Source: Sympetrum striolatum
Taxonomy: Eukaryota > Arthropoda > Insecta > Odonata > Libellulidae
DNA length: 64,000 nucleotides
Reading direction: 5' to 3'
Assembly: GCA_947579665.1 (NCBI GenBank)
Contig: OX388346.1
Coordinates: 91,080,615 to 91,144,614, forward strand
Shown here: positions 22,801 through 33,707 of the stretch, piece by piece
How the letters are laid out: every line of letters starts with the position of its first letter
How positions within the stretch are numbered: position 1 is the first letter of the stretch
The notes under the pieces: generated by a model
Database searches by the model: none
What the model was told of the DNA's origin: nothing
The model's input: the letters and a program-made list of their open reading frames with translations, nothing else
Made by a program: the position numbers and the translations under genes

Positions 22801-23616
22801 GATTATTGCTAACTTCATAACAGCCCATAAATCTTTACTCATGTTGATGATGTCATCGTATATACCTAAAAGAGAAGTCCTGCAGCGAAGAAGAATATTA
22901 TATATTATTGGTCTAAAAGAAATATTACTCCCAAATTCGATGAATTTTTACGTTTTTAGGGACATAACTGCTTTATATATGTTTTAAAAGTTTATTTTCC
23001 AATTTAAATTCGCACATCGATACTTGCTTTCTCCCGTCACATTATCGCCAAACCTTAGCATCATGTAATACGATATTCAGTACATATTATTATCAATCGG
23101 TTCATTCTACAAAATAATTATAAGTAAATATATCATTGATAGTTCTTAATTGGAACCATGATGTATCCCAGTGGAGACGGGAAATCTACGCGGATTGTAA
23201 TCGAGGAGTTTAAAAGTAAAATTCATTTTCCAATAACTTTTAATTTTGAATTAAATTATTTTGTGCAAAAATAAATGTTATCTCAGTGGTGATTATAATT
23301 GATGAAAACTATTAAAATTAGAGGGAAACAGGTGAGTTGACTGTCAGTTGAATCATCGACCAATCACAGCGCTGCATTCGGTTCAACGTTCATTCTAAAG
23401 ATTTAAACTTCAGTTACTTTGGAGACGTCATCTAGTGATGAGCTGCTGCCGGTCTTTTGTTTCGAAGGAAACGTTAACTTTTGAATTGTAGAAGAGCAAT
23501 AAGTTCGAAGCCGAGCACAAGCTAACCAATTTCCAAGTTTCACTTAATTATTATTTGATTATCTTCATTTAAGAAGTATATATACATTAAATAAGAGGAT
23601 ATTCCCTTGCATCAAC
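22801..23616. other. Unassigned DNA, possible promoter/5' UTR of the next gene
   Basis: No coding exon is recognised. The last ~250 bp are less AT-rich (for example CAATCACAGCGCTGC near 23365 and GAGACGTCATCTAGTG near 23422) and precede the ATG at 23617, so they may hold the promoter and 5' leader. Confidence 0.35.
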
Positions 23617-23646
23617 ATGTTGTGGACTTCGTCAGTGATATTTTTG
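23617..23646 (+). CDS. Exon 1 of small secreted-type gene with amplified last exon
   Basis: ATG opens MLWTSSVIFL, a hydrophobic start compatible with a signal peptide, and runs into a consensus donor (TTTTTG|GTAAGTATG) in phase 0. The next exon that fits this phase is 25305-25500, after a ~1.66 kb intron. The ATG is preceded by CATCAAC. The family is not recognised. Confidence 0.4.
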
Positions 23647-25304
23647 GTAAGTATGTGCCATGTGCATCATCATGAATTAATCTGAATTAAGTTCTAATGG
23701 TATTATTTGGTTTTGAGACCATAGTTTATTATTTAGATTCTTATGGTAAACGAATATTGTGAGTTAACAGATGGAGTGTTTGTAGCTAACCTCTATAATT
23801 CGAATTCCATTAGTCCTTTATCTTTTTCTTTAGGGTCGTTGTTTTTCTCACCAGAAATCGTATTGACAGTAGTAATTTTTAGAATCGATCTTGAGTAATC
23901 AAATACGTTGCAGCGGGACTGTATTCCTCAAGCATTTATTTCCCAATATTTATAAATCAGTAATGGACAATATCTACTGAAGTCAAATCGACTGTATTTT
24001 TATTTAAATTTAAAATTTGATTTCACCGTCCATCATTATTTTATCATCCATCTCTTAATAGGAGGATTTCCATTGCGCTTTTCTTCTTTCATAATTGGAT
24101 TCAAAATCGCTATACATGTTATACTTGAATAATGGGTAGATATTCATTTGCACCAAATTAGTGAATTCATATTCTTGTTTTCAATTCTTAATTATTAAGA
24201 ATTCAATTTAGTGGTCTTAATTTTAAAATTCAATGAAAGTCTAAGATTTGTGACGTTCCTCTTCTTGATGCAACCCTAGATTAACTTCGGGAATAATTAT
24301 GGTAATATTACCAGATAATTTTATTCGACGATTTCAATGATCATTTAGTGGAAGAGTCAGGATAACCGTTTGAATTTTATGTTAAGAGCAGTGTTTGTTT
24401 TTTTTTTCAATTTCATGGGGAAATCATATAAAGAATTAGATATATTAAAATAATTTTTAAATAATAATAATGATGGGATGGAGTACGTAAAGTAATATTT
24501 TTGGGAAATATTTTGGGATTAGTAACATATATCTTCAACCGATGACATATCATCCCGGCTCATATTTGAAACATAACTTATTTTTTTTCGATCAGTTATC
24601 TTTGAAATGTTTTCTTTGCAAACTCTCCTGAAAATATCAGATTCAAATTAACCTTGCAATTAATTCTTGAATAATAGGTACAGACGGATTATTTCTGAAT
24701 AAGTATATTTTTATTTTACCCTCGAATCACGAATACTATCAGTTACGAATACTTAATATTAATGCCTTAACTATAACGTTATCCTATTTGCAGTCACAGT
24801 TTTTTTAGTCTTAGAATTAAATACTGGAGTCATTTTCGGAAATAATCTTAATTAAAATCTTTTAATTACTTCAGTAAATATTTTCTACTATTCTTGTAAC
24901 GGAGGTCCTGAAAAATATTCGAATTTTAATTGACGAATAGTTATCGCTTTTAAGATCTTGTATATTCATTTACTATTAAATTTCCGTCACCCATGATAAT
25001 AATTAGTGGATATAAATTGAGATTCAAAAATCGAACTCTTTGAGTCGTCTGTTGTATTTGTATAGGATATATAAGGTATATTTCACATAACATATCTCTG
25101 TTTCTGAGTTACTATGAACTGATTCTATTTAATCACGAAGGAATCGCTCCCAAACATCTTCGATTTGGCATCAGACCTTGTCCTACGACGTCGAAAAGGA
25201 TATCCTAGTTTGAAAAAAGGTGAATGATCTGCCGTTCTTAAACTTACATCGTACAATAGGTTATGTAAATACTTAATCTATTTGTGCTTCTTTCTATTCT
25301 CAAG
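23647..25304. other. Predicted intron 1
   Basis: AT-rich sequence between the donor at 23647 and the acceptor at 25303-25304. I see no other exon or repeat within it. Confidence 0.35.
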
Positions 25305-25500
25305 TTAGGAGGAAGTGAATTCCCCTGCTTTAGGATGATTCTTCTTGGTGTCTCCTGTGTGATACTGAAAGGGCGCTCAACACGGGATTATCAAGCAAAG
25401 TCTCCAGAATACCCCATACTGTTCACTTCTCCTGAAATGAAATTTTCAGAATATAAAGAAAATAAGAGAGATTTTCAAGACAACTCTTCCATGAGACCTG
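25305..25500 (+). CDS. Exon 2 of small secreted-type gene
   Basis: The acceptor CTTTCTATTCTCAAG opens a 65-codon frame that starts LGGSEFPCFRMILLGVSCV, then a polar, charged segment (KGRSTRDYQ ... EYKENKRDFQ ... SMRP). The exon ends one base into a codon at G|GTAATT. The hydrophobic MILLGVSCVIL lies about 20 residues from the protein start and could extend a signal or membrane anchor. If the donor is not used, the frame reads on to a stop at about 25541 (ending DVTCDDQ). The exon is GC-richer than its flanks. Confidence 0.45.
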
Positions 25501-25800
25501 GTAATTCAACGAAGGGTGATGTTACTTGCGATGATCAGTAGTATTATTTTTCCGGGATTCCTAAACTACTTGTGAAAGGTTGAGGTAAAGAAATCAATTC
25601 TCAATCATAAAAGAGCTGAGAAGGTGAACAGCATTGCTGTAGAGAAATATTTGGCCAACTCATAGGACTGTGAATACAATGAGTAAGATTACTAAACTAT
25701 TCTTATTTCCATATGACGATAGTTTGTATTTTTTTATTAACATCATGTTTATCTGTTTTCGAAGTACAATATTATTTTCTGTTTTTTATTTTTTCTTTAG

Positions 25801-25898
25801 ATTCAAACTCCAAACATTTCTCCATCACGGAAGAGCAAGAGAAGGAGCACAATGATGCTGAGGATAGTCATTTGCTGATTTGGAACATAATGAAATGA
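25801..25898 (+). CDS. Terminal exon copy 1 of tandem exon array
   Basis: The acceptor TTTTTTCTTTAG is followed by a frame that enters in phase 1, exactly as exon 2 requires. It reads D-SNSKHFSITEEQEKEHND, then AEDSHLLIWNIMK and a stop, giving a ~109-residue protein for exons 1+2+this copy. Acidic residues dominate. It is the first of about eight related copies with ~190-240 bp spacing. Confidence 0.45.
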
Positions 25899-26020
25899 GT
25901 ATAATTTGATTGTGATGCTTTTGCTATACTATTTCATGTTTAATAGAAATGGCGCAATTTTGTATAAGTATAGTGTTTTATATCTTCGAAAAGATATTTA
26001 TTTACTTTTTTATTCTTTAG

Positions 26021-26103
26021 TTTCACGCCCTAATCATTACTCCATCACAGAAAAGCAAGAGAAGAATCACGAAGATGCTGAAGTAAGTGAATTTGCAGAT
26101 TAA
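26021..26103 (+). CDS. Exon array copy 2
   Basis: The acceptor TTATTCTTTAG is followed by the same phase-1 frame: V-SRPNHYSITEKQEKNHED, then AEVSEFAD and a stop. Unlike the other copies it contains a consensus donor (GCTGAA|GTAAGT at 26083), so it could act as an internal exon. Confidence 0.4.
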
Positions 26104-26245
26104 TGGAACACACAAAAAAATTAGTAAAATTTGATGCTGATGCTATACCTACTCATGTTTGATAGTTACTGCGTATTTTCTTATTAGATAGTGCTAAATG
26201 CCTATCAAAAGATATTTTACTTACAGCTTTTTTTTAATTTTTCAG

Positions 26246-26316
26246 AGTCATCCCCAAAACATTTTTTCAGCACGGAAGAGCAAGAGAATGAGTACAATTA
26301 TTCTGAGGAGAGTTAA
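26246..26316 (+). CDS. Exon array copy 3
   Basis: The acceptor TAATTTTTCAG is followed by the phase-1 frame E-SSPKHFFSTEEQENEYN, then YSEES and a TAA stop at 26314-26316. Reading frame and the KHF...TEEQE core are preserved. Confidence 0.38.
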
Positions 26317-26482
26317 CTAATTCGCCGATTGCTGGAACAAAAATAAAACAAGTTAGTATAATACGGAATTAGTGCTTTTGCTATACCTAATGTTGTGTGA
26401 TAGATATGGTCAATTTTTATATTAGTATAAATTTTATGTCTTCCAAAAGATATTTTACTAACTTTTTTTTTTTATTTTTCAG

Positions 26483-26580
26483 TTTCGGCCACGAAAAATA
26501 TATCCATCATGGAAGTGAAAAGGAAGGAGCATAATTATGGTGAGCAGAGATATTTGGTTGATTGCTGGAACACATAATAC
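26483..26580 (+). pseudogene. Exon array copy 4, frame-disrupted
   Basis: The acceptor (TTATTTTTCAG) is intact, but indels and a TGA destroy the KHF/TEEQE frame. The nucleotide similarity to the other copies remains clear. Confidence 0.5.
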
Positions 26581-26676
26581 AGTTAGTATAATATGAAACC
26601 GGTGCTTTTGTTATACTTAATTAAATCTTATGTCTTCCAATATATATTATACTTACTGTTTTTTTTAATTTTTCAG

Positions 26677-26747
26677 TTTCACCCCCAAAACATTTTTCCA
26701 ACACGGAAGAGCAAGAGAATAAGTACAATTATGCTGAGGAGAATTAA
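26677..26747 (+). CDS. Exon array copy 5
   Basis: The acceptor TAATTTTTCAG is followed by the phase-1 frame V-SPPKHFSNTEEQENKYN, then YAEEN and a TAA stop. It is probably close to the family consensus, which I read as SPPKHFSxTEEQExExNxAEE. Confidence 0.38.
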
Positions 26748-26911
26748 CTATTTGGCCATTTGCTGGAACACAAAACAAGTTAGTATAATATGAAACTTCT
26801 ACTTTTCCTATACCTAATGATGTGAGATACAAATGGAGAATTTTGATATTAGCATAAATTTTATGTCTTCGGAATGATATTTTACTTACTGTTTTGTTTT
26901 TAATTTTTCAT

Positions 26912-27010
26912 TTTCTCCACGAAAAATATATCCAACACGGAAGAGCAAGATAATGAGTACAATTTTGCTTAGGAGAGTTATTTGGTTGAATGCTGGAACA
27001 CAAATAAGTT
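26912..27010 (+). pseudogene. Exon array copy 6, acceptor lost
   Basis: The position equivalent to the acceptor AG reads TTTTTCATTTTC, and the frame is broken before the TEEQE-like core. Downstream spacer similarity (GCTGGAACACAAATAAG) continues. Confidence 0.5.
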
Positions 27011-27110
27011 TGTATAATTTGGAACTGGTGCTTTTTCTATACCTAATGATGTGTGATAGATATGGCGAATTTTTATATTAGTATAAATTATTCATCAGTT
27101 TATTTATCAG

Positions 27111-27208
27111 TTTTACCCCCAGAACATTTATCCGACATGGATGAGCAAAAGAAGGAGCACAGGTATGATGAGCAGAGTTATTTGCCGAATGCTGGAGAAC
27201 ATAATTCA
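27111..27208 (+). CDS. Exon array copy 7, open through a donor
   Basis: The acceptor TATTTATCAG is followed by the phase-1 frame V-LPPEHLSDMDEQKKEHRY, then DEQSYLPNAGEHNS. It is open across the whole copy and runs into the donor TTCA|GTGAGT at 27209. This is the only copy that reads through the region where others stop. Confidence 0.4.
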
Positions 27209-27337
27209 GTGAGTATAATATAGAGCTGGTTCTTTTGCTATACCTATTTAAGTTTTATAGATATTGCGTATATTGGCATTAGTATAGGGTTTCATCCCTT
27301 CAAAAAGATATTTTATTTTTTATTATTTATTCTTCAG

Positions 27338-27436
27338 TGACACACTGAAAACCTCTCTCCGTCATTGAAGATCAAGAGTAGGAGCGCAGTATGTCGAGAA
27401 GAGTTATTCGGTCCATTGATGGAACATAGAATACCG
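27338..27436 (+). pseudogene. Exon array copy 8, early stop
   Basis: The acceptor TTATTCTTCAG is intact, but the phase-1 frame stops after three codons (V-T-H-stop). A TAAGTACTT follows at the far end. Confidence 0.5.
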
Positions 27437-27439
27437 TAA

Positions 27440-29640
27440 GTACTTATTATTTTTTTAATTAATAAATTTAGTTCTACTTAGCAAATTCCCCCTTTTCTCG
27501 ATATCCTTCATTCTTTCAATGTCTCCATGTTAGAAGATGTGCATTGCATTTGATTCACTTTTCATTTATATCATTTGGATTTTCGAAATTATGTATCGGT
27601 TTCAGTCTGAAATGGAACTTCTATTTTACATTCTGTAACGCATGGAGTATTTGTTAATTTTAAATTTATCATAAACGTTTCAAACACTTCTGAGAGTTTT
27701 CCGAAAATGTGGATTTTATCGATATAAATATATTCTGAAAAATTGGGGTTGGAACAAATGTTGTAGAGACCAAAATTCAATTTGGAGTATCGTAAAGGAC
27801 TATTAAAATTGTTTTAGAAAAGTCAGTTGAAATTAATATCATACAATTAACGGAAAAATTAGAGCAAAATGCGTGAGTCGAATTTTTTTTGCAACTTTTT
27901 CATCCGTGTTAAGATTATTGAATGCCTCTCCATTGAAGCATATTAAATACCTTTTATTTGCATAATGAATTGCCTTTCTATTGCTGTTATGGCGACACTT
28001 TCCCATATGCTATTCATGAACAGTTAGTCATTTCAAAGGCTTCATTTTTTTACAATTTACTTAGTTCACTAGGTCATACAAAATTGAGAGTGCATAGAAT
28101 GATGAGAGAATGAATTATGACTTTTTTTTCGTCGTTCAGTTTTACTTTCCTTTTGGTGCTTCTGGAACATTTCTCTAACTATCGGAAATAAAATTTAAGA
28201 TTTCATGATTTGAAAGAATTGCTTAACCTTGCAAACAACGCTTTTGATAATTCAGCGATTTCACGTTTTTTTAAAGCAAATTTAGGCCATTTTAATAAAT
28301 TTACTTCGTTTTTACGAGATAGCGTAGGAAGAGTAGTAATTTACCATTTTCAGTCATCATAAAGAAATCGCTGGCACAAGCTTAAGATCTGGTATCACTG
28401 CTTAGTAATCATCCCGGCTATGGCAATAGTTTATTAAATGTTCCTTTTAAAACTGTTGTTAAGATTTAAATGATAGTAAGCAAAAATGACAGGTAAAGTG
28501 GAAAAATTTGCTGGGTCATTAGCGTTAGGATTATTGTAAAATAGTTAGTTAATATAATTAATTAGGATTCCATGTAAACGCTCCTAGTATATTCTGATTT
28601 CGTTGCATAATATTCTTAAATAAAGTTTAAGAGAGAAAAAACTATCTGCGACAATGAAGAAGTCTACCTTATGTGTAATTCCCATCTAAGTTAAAGATAC
28701 CTGATTCGTTAGTTAGATAATGATTGCATGGAAGGCAAAGATTACTGCAATGGACGATCAATAATTCTTTAACCATTGAGATCGGATTTTATCTGCAAAA
28801 ACAATTGTACATTTTTGATCAGATTATATAATGATCTTCTTAAAATTGGTTCAATGCTTGTAACATTATTGAGAGCATTCAGTAAAGATTCGAGTTTATA
28901 AAACTGAAAGTGTAGTGGAAATATAATAGCGAAATATCGTGATTCTATAATTTAAGAGGCACCCAGTTTTTACTCTTTGAGCTAATAAATCATATTGCGT
29001 TATAACATACTGTTGTGCTGTGGGGAGACTCCGCTTATGCGATAAAGGATTTAAGTACTGGATTATACGCGAATGTTTGTAATTGGTTACTATTTCGGTA
29101 ATTAATATGCATATTATTTTTCTTGAAGGTCGGCGTCGGGTAGCTACGTCTAGCGACTACGTAGGGGATGACGTCGGGATGAATTTTAGCCGGAAAAGAA
29201 TTGATTAAACAGTTACATAGGAAATAAACTCCGTGACTTGTAATGAAGTGATGTTAATCCGAGAAGTGCACATCCCAAAAATGGAACTTCATTCTTAACT
29301 ATTTATTGAATCATCTATTGAACAATTCAGTGAATATTTATCTTTTTGTTCAATTTTAATCTTTTTAACTTTTAATCTTCCTCCTGACTTGTGGTGATGC
29401 ACGTTTAGCAACTTTTTATTGCATTTTGACGTTTTAATGTATCTATTAAGTGTTAATTCCATATTTAAAGATTATTAAGATAAAGATGTCTATTGATTTA
29501 CCTATGCATATTTTTATAGTGTATATATATTTTTCAGTATCACCTATCTATCTGATTATTAACGATTTCAATATATGTGTTTTATCTATTTATATAACAG
29601 TTATGTAATGCAATTATTTATGTATGTAATTATTTAAGTA
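27440..29640. other. Unassigned AT-rich DNA
   Basis: No exon, repeat or transposon is recognised. A short less AT-rich patch near 29128-29190 (GGTCGGCGTCGGG and GATGACGTCGGG) is the only compositional feature; it shares the GACGTCGG word with the 12-mer array further right. Confidence 0.45.
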
Positions 29641-29664
29641 TTTATCTTGTACTTATAAAATATA

Positions 29665-30300
29665 TGTAAAACAAAGAGGGATCTTTGGGGCAAGGCATAG
29701 GGTGCCAGTAGGCCTCAACTGCCTCTAGCATAAATAAATAAAGGCCAAGTTGTGGGACTTTGTAGGGGAGGTCGTTTGGGGTGATGACGCCTAGAGCGTC
29801 TACGGTGATAGCGTAGAGTGGCATATGGGGAGACGGATTCAAGGGGGCCTCTGGGGAGGTTCCGGAGAGTTCGACCAGAGAGGGTTTCCGGTATTATGTT
29901 TTTATGTTGTACTTGTAAAATTTCTGTAAACAAAAGAGGGATTTCTGAGGCAAGGAGTACAGGGCCAGTAGGCCTAACCTGCCCCCGGCAAAGATAATTA
30001 AATGTAAAGTCGTTGGATATTTTAAGGAAATGGGGCCAGTAGGCCTCACCTGCACCCGGCCAAGATAAATAAAAGTAAAGACGTTTGATTTTTAAGGAAT
30101 AGGGGTCAAGCAGGCCTCACCTGCCCCCGGCAAAGATAATTAAATGTAAAGTCGTTGGATATTTTAAGGAAATGGGGCCAGTAGGCCTCACCTGCACCCG
30201 GCCAAGATAAATAAAAGTAAAGACGTTTGATTTTTAAGGAATAGGGGTCAAGCAGGCCTCACCTGCCCCCGGCAAAGATAAATAAAAGTAAATTTGTAGG
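29665..30300. repeat. ~70 bp repeats with AGGCCT core
   Basis: Units carry (C/G)AGTAGGCCTCACCTGC or CAAGCAGGCCTCACCTGC, then CCGGC-AAGATAA-TAAA and GTAAAG-CGTTTGA/GTTGGAT-TTTTAAGGAA. Two alternating ~70 bp forms make a ~140 bp dimer that repeats almost exactly at 29992-30131 and 30132-30270. Older diverged units lie at about 29670-29780 and 29930-30010. Confidence 0.85.
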
Positions 30301-30540
30301 ATTGAATAAGGAAAGTCGTTTGGAAAGATGACGTAGAGGGGAGGGCGTCTAGGGAGGTGGTCTCGGTATGGAGGGCGCCAGGGTAGAAGGGATCGAGGGG
30401 ACCATGTGTTTTTGGGGGTTGGCCGGGAAAGAGGAAAGCGTCGGGGTAGAGGGCGTCCAGGGAGACGGCAGAGGTAGTCGGGAGATGGCGATTACGATGG
30501 AGGCTGCGGCCGGGGTCGACGTCCTGTACGACGACGAGTG

Positions 30541-31080
30541 CGAGGGACGTCGGCGTTGGACGTCGGCGTGGGACGTCGGCGTGGGACGTCGGCGTGGGAC
30601 GTCGGCGAGGGACGTCGGCGTTGGACGTCGGCTTGGGACGTCGGCGTGGGACGTCGGCGTGGGACGTCGGCGTGGGACGACGGCGTTGGACGTCGGCGTG
30701 GGACGTCGGCGTGGGACGTCGGCGTGGGACGTCGGCGTGGGACGTCGGCGAGGGACGTCGGCGTTGGACGTCGGCTTGGGACGTGGGCGTGGGACGTCGG
30801 CGTGGGACGTCGGCGAGGGACGTCGGCGTGGGACGGCGGCGTTGGACGTCGGCGTGGGACGTCGGCGTGGGACGTCGGCGAGGGACGTCGGCGAGGGACG
30901 TCGGCGTGGGACGACGGCGTGGGACGTCGGCGTGGGACGTCGGCGAGGGACGTCGGCGAGGGAAGACGGCGAGGCACGTCGGCGATGGACGTCGGCGTGG
31001 GACGTCGGCGAGGGAGTTCGGCGAGGGACGTCGGCGTGGGACGTCGGCGAGGGACGACGGCGACGGACGTCTGCGTGGGA
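30541..31080. repeat. GC-rich 12 bp minisatellite (GGACGTCGGCGT)n
   Basis: About 45 tandem 12-mers; the main variants are GGACGTCGGCGT, GGACGTCGGCGA and GGACGACGGCGT. The tract is strongly CpG-rich in an otherwise AT-rich region. Because 12 is divisible by three and the word contains no stop, long frames (160-240 codons) are open in several frames on both strands; these are low-complexity artefacts. Confidence 0.95.
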
Positions 31081-32520
31081 CTGAGGGAAATTTTCCTAGA
31101 AATTCGTCACATCGGTTAATGTGGCGTATCGTTCGTGGAAAGAATAAATTTTTAAAAGGATTCGTCCTAGCATCTATTTCTCTTCACTTACGTTCATTAT
31201 CGGATCTACCAAGGTAGCAGGGAGGTAGCATGATACCGATTGTATCTTCCGAAAATGTAGTTTACCTGAATTAATTAAGCAAAACCAGCCTAGCTTCCAA
31301 TCTCCCTTCTTTCAAAGATTCCCAACCTACTTCTGAGAGTATTTTCGTAACGCTTGCTTTTTTACGGTAGAATTTCTTAACAAAACGGATCGCTTTACGC
31401 TGCACTTTCCCGAGTTCGTGGGTACACGTTTCATCTGCCGGATTTCATATGTGTTTATCTGGCTAGTTTGGTTTTACTTGTTGAGTTTGTTACAGCTTTT
31501 TCTTCTCTTATTGAAATCTGAGTATTTACTACAATTTTCTCGTTTATTTCCATATTTTATAATGTCTAAACGTGGTATGTATGTATAAAAATGGTATTCG
31601 GTTATTATTTCTTCATTACTTTTAAATATAAATGTTAAGTTTCTCCCGTCCAGGTTAAGTGTGCCTCGCCCGGCAGGCAGTTAGCAATGTACAGTGGCCG
31701 CAACCTAGGAGACGCTCACTGTAGAGTGGAGGCCGCCTTAGGCTGTGCAGTGGACTACGTCCGCCAAGTGCTCCTCGAATCCTACACCGGTGTGCGTTAT
31801 GAGTTTCCCCCGTAGGAAAAATAGTATTTCTTAAGTTATTTGTAAACATAAAGGGTTCAGATATGAGTTGAAAATAAAGTCACATTTTCTCAAACATTCC
31901 CGCTGGATGATTTTTCCTGCGTAAATTGGACGAAAAATAGCAAGCGACTAATTTATACAAAGCCTATCGCAAAAAATTCTCCATTCTTTCCTGAGAGAAT
32001 TTCCCTTAAATTTTCACCTACCATAGTAATAGGACATACGGAAATAGAAAGGGTTGAATCAGAGTTTGATTTATAAAAACCCACGTTTCTTGAATTAGCG
32101 AATTAATGGCACCCGTTCCAAAAATATTGAACAGAACCCGCACTTCTTCGAAACAACTCTTTTTTTCTTAATTACTGCTACTCAATACTGAAATATTTTA
32201 AAACTATTTTCGTTCACTCCCTATATTTACGGAAATTAACTATAGGACAATATATCCATTTTGAGATCCAATATCCGATGGAGTAACATAATTTTCACCA
32301 AATAAACCTCTATGACGGTGAATTTCGCTAAAAGTATGATGTTGATATTGAACACAGCTTTCGGTAATCCTTCAGTATTCAGTGGTGACGATTATCATCA
32401 GCCTCAGGTTAAACTCGCGAGTCTTATCAGCTGATCCCGCTACTTCTTGTATACGCATTTAATCACCTTCAATAGATAAGTTACGATTGAAAAAGACACC
32501 TACTAACTATAGCTAATAGG
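31081..32520. other. Unassigned DNA
   Basis: Nothing is recognised except a GC-richer ~170 bp patch at about 31640-31815 without splice signals that I can assign. It could be a decayed transposon piece or an old exon. Confidence 0.4.
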
Positions 32521-32660
32521 CAGGGTTCACACGGAGCGCTTCGCGGTTTTTTAGCAGCGCTCCGCCACTACCAATCACTGAACCTACGTTTTCAGATTAT
32601 TGGTCGTTCTCACGCGGGTCTAGTGTAAGCGATGCTCGTGGACTCTACACTAGTAAAATC
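32521..32660. repeat. Short GC-rich inverted repeats
   Basis: GGAGCGCT ... AGCGCTCC (within 32537-32568) and TCTAGTGTA ... TACACTAGT (about 32618-32655) form two small hairpins next to CAGGGTTCACAC. This may be a decayed MITE end; no target duplication is seen. Confidence 0.3.
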
Positions 32661-32695
32661 TGCTTGAAATCTGCAACGTAATGTTGATATAAATT

Positions 32696-32878
32696 TCAAG
32701 TCGATATTACATCGGTAAGGTCCTCAAACGCAATTCTGTATCCCCCTATGAGATATTTAAGGCATATCTCGGAATCTTCAATTGACGTGAGGAACGAAGT
32801 CCGACAAGCCAACGCTAATCTGAGGTGATTAATCTCTTCTAATGGCAGAAAAATATTAAATGCAAACATTATCTTCAA
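32696..32878 (-). other. Coding-like 60-codon frame, unrecognised
   Basis: The minus-strand frame contains LPLEEINHLRLALACRTSFL and TSIEDSEICLKYLIGG. A possible acceptor (TTTTTCTGCCATTAG) precedes the EEINHLRL part. A related sequence occurs on the plus strand at about 33483-33535, where the matching frame reads SCRASSLTSIDDSEICLR. Differences between the two are mostly silent or conservative (E/D, K/R, T/A), so the frame may have been coding. The family is not recognised. Confidence 0.3.
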
Positions 32879-33482
32879 CTAATTCATGCATTTGGTTTTT
32901 ACAATTCGTCTTACCCTTCCTAGGCAAAGATGCTTCAGGGAGCTATGATTAGAATCCTCACGAGTTTCACTCTCCCCTTTATCCCTCCGTACATCTTATC
33001 ACCTCGTCTCTTGTTTCTTTTCGGTGACGACCCCTCTAGTCAGCGCTGGAATTTTTAAATGAGTTCCAATCATATAGGCATTCACACACAGGATTTGTTT
33101 TCATACTAAGCTTGGCACCAAATCATCTGATCCAAGATCTGTGGGAATATAAGAGATAAAAGCAGTGCTGATTCGGATTCCCAGGGTAACCTCTTCCCCT
33201 CCCTCTTGACTCAGTCATTGCTTATGAAGGGTGTGAATGAAAAATATCTCGAGAAAGCAATTCGAAATGAATTAAGATTATCTAAAGACACACCATTTTT
33301 TTCGACGATTATTGAGCAATGATTTCCCACATTTCATATAAGCGGACAAAGTTTCATTATGATGTATAAATCAATAAAATTATGTAATAACTCGAAAATA
33401 ACGCGCCATCGTAAGTAATGGGCACCCCGAAATTCGAGCGCCGTACATTGAAAAATCATCACGCCTGTCGCTGCACCTCTGT

Positions 33483-33543
33483 CTTGTCGGGCTTCGTCCC
33501 TCACGTCAATTGACGATTCCGAGATATGCCTCCGGCAAGACAA
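33483..33543 (+). pseudogene. Second, inverted copy of the SCRxSxLTSIxDSEICL motif
   Basis: The plus-strand sequence TCAATTGACGATTCCGAGAT and its flanks match the minus strand of 32765-32812. The frame reads SCRASSLTSIDDSEICLR, then QDKHGT and a stop. No splice sites are found around it. Confidence 0.3.
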
Positions 33544-33559
33544 GCATGGTACTTAATAT

Positions 33560-33707
33560 AACGATACTTCAGAAATTACCACTCGTTATAATGGACGTAA
33601 CTTCCTATCCTTTCTGCAGAGAGACGTACAATGGCCAAAAAATCACTCGCTATAACGCAACTCTCGTTATATGCCGTACTCGTTATAACGGACTTCTATT
33701 GTATATC
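33560..33707. mobile_element. Pogo/Tigger-like MITE fragment
   Basis: The right end, read as reverse complement, is TACAATAGAAGTCCGTTATA followed by ACGAG; repeated CGTTATAAYG/CGCTATAACG words occur through the segment, a pattern typical of pogo/Tigger termini. The left end is less clear (near TCGTTATAATGG). No transposase frame is present. Confidence 0.5.

Noticed and set aside
30368..31217. Long frames (up to 238 codons) on both strands
   Set aside because: They arise from a stop-free 12-mer repeat that is open in several frames; low-complexity translation, no domain.
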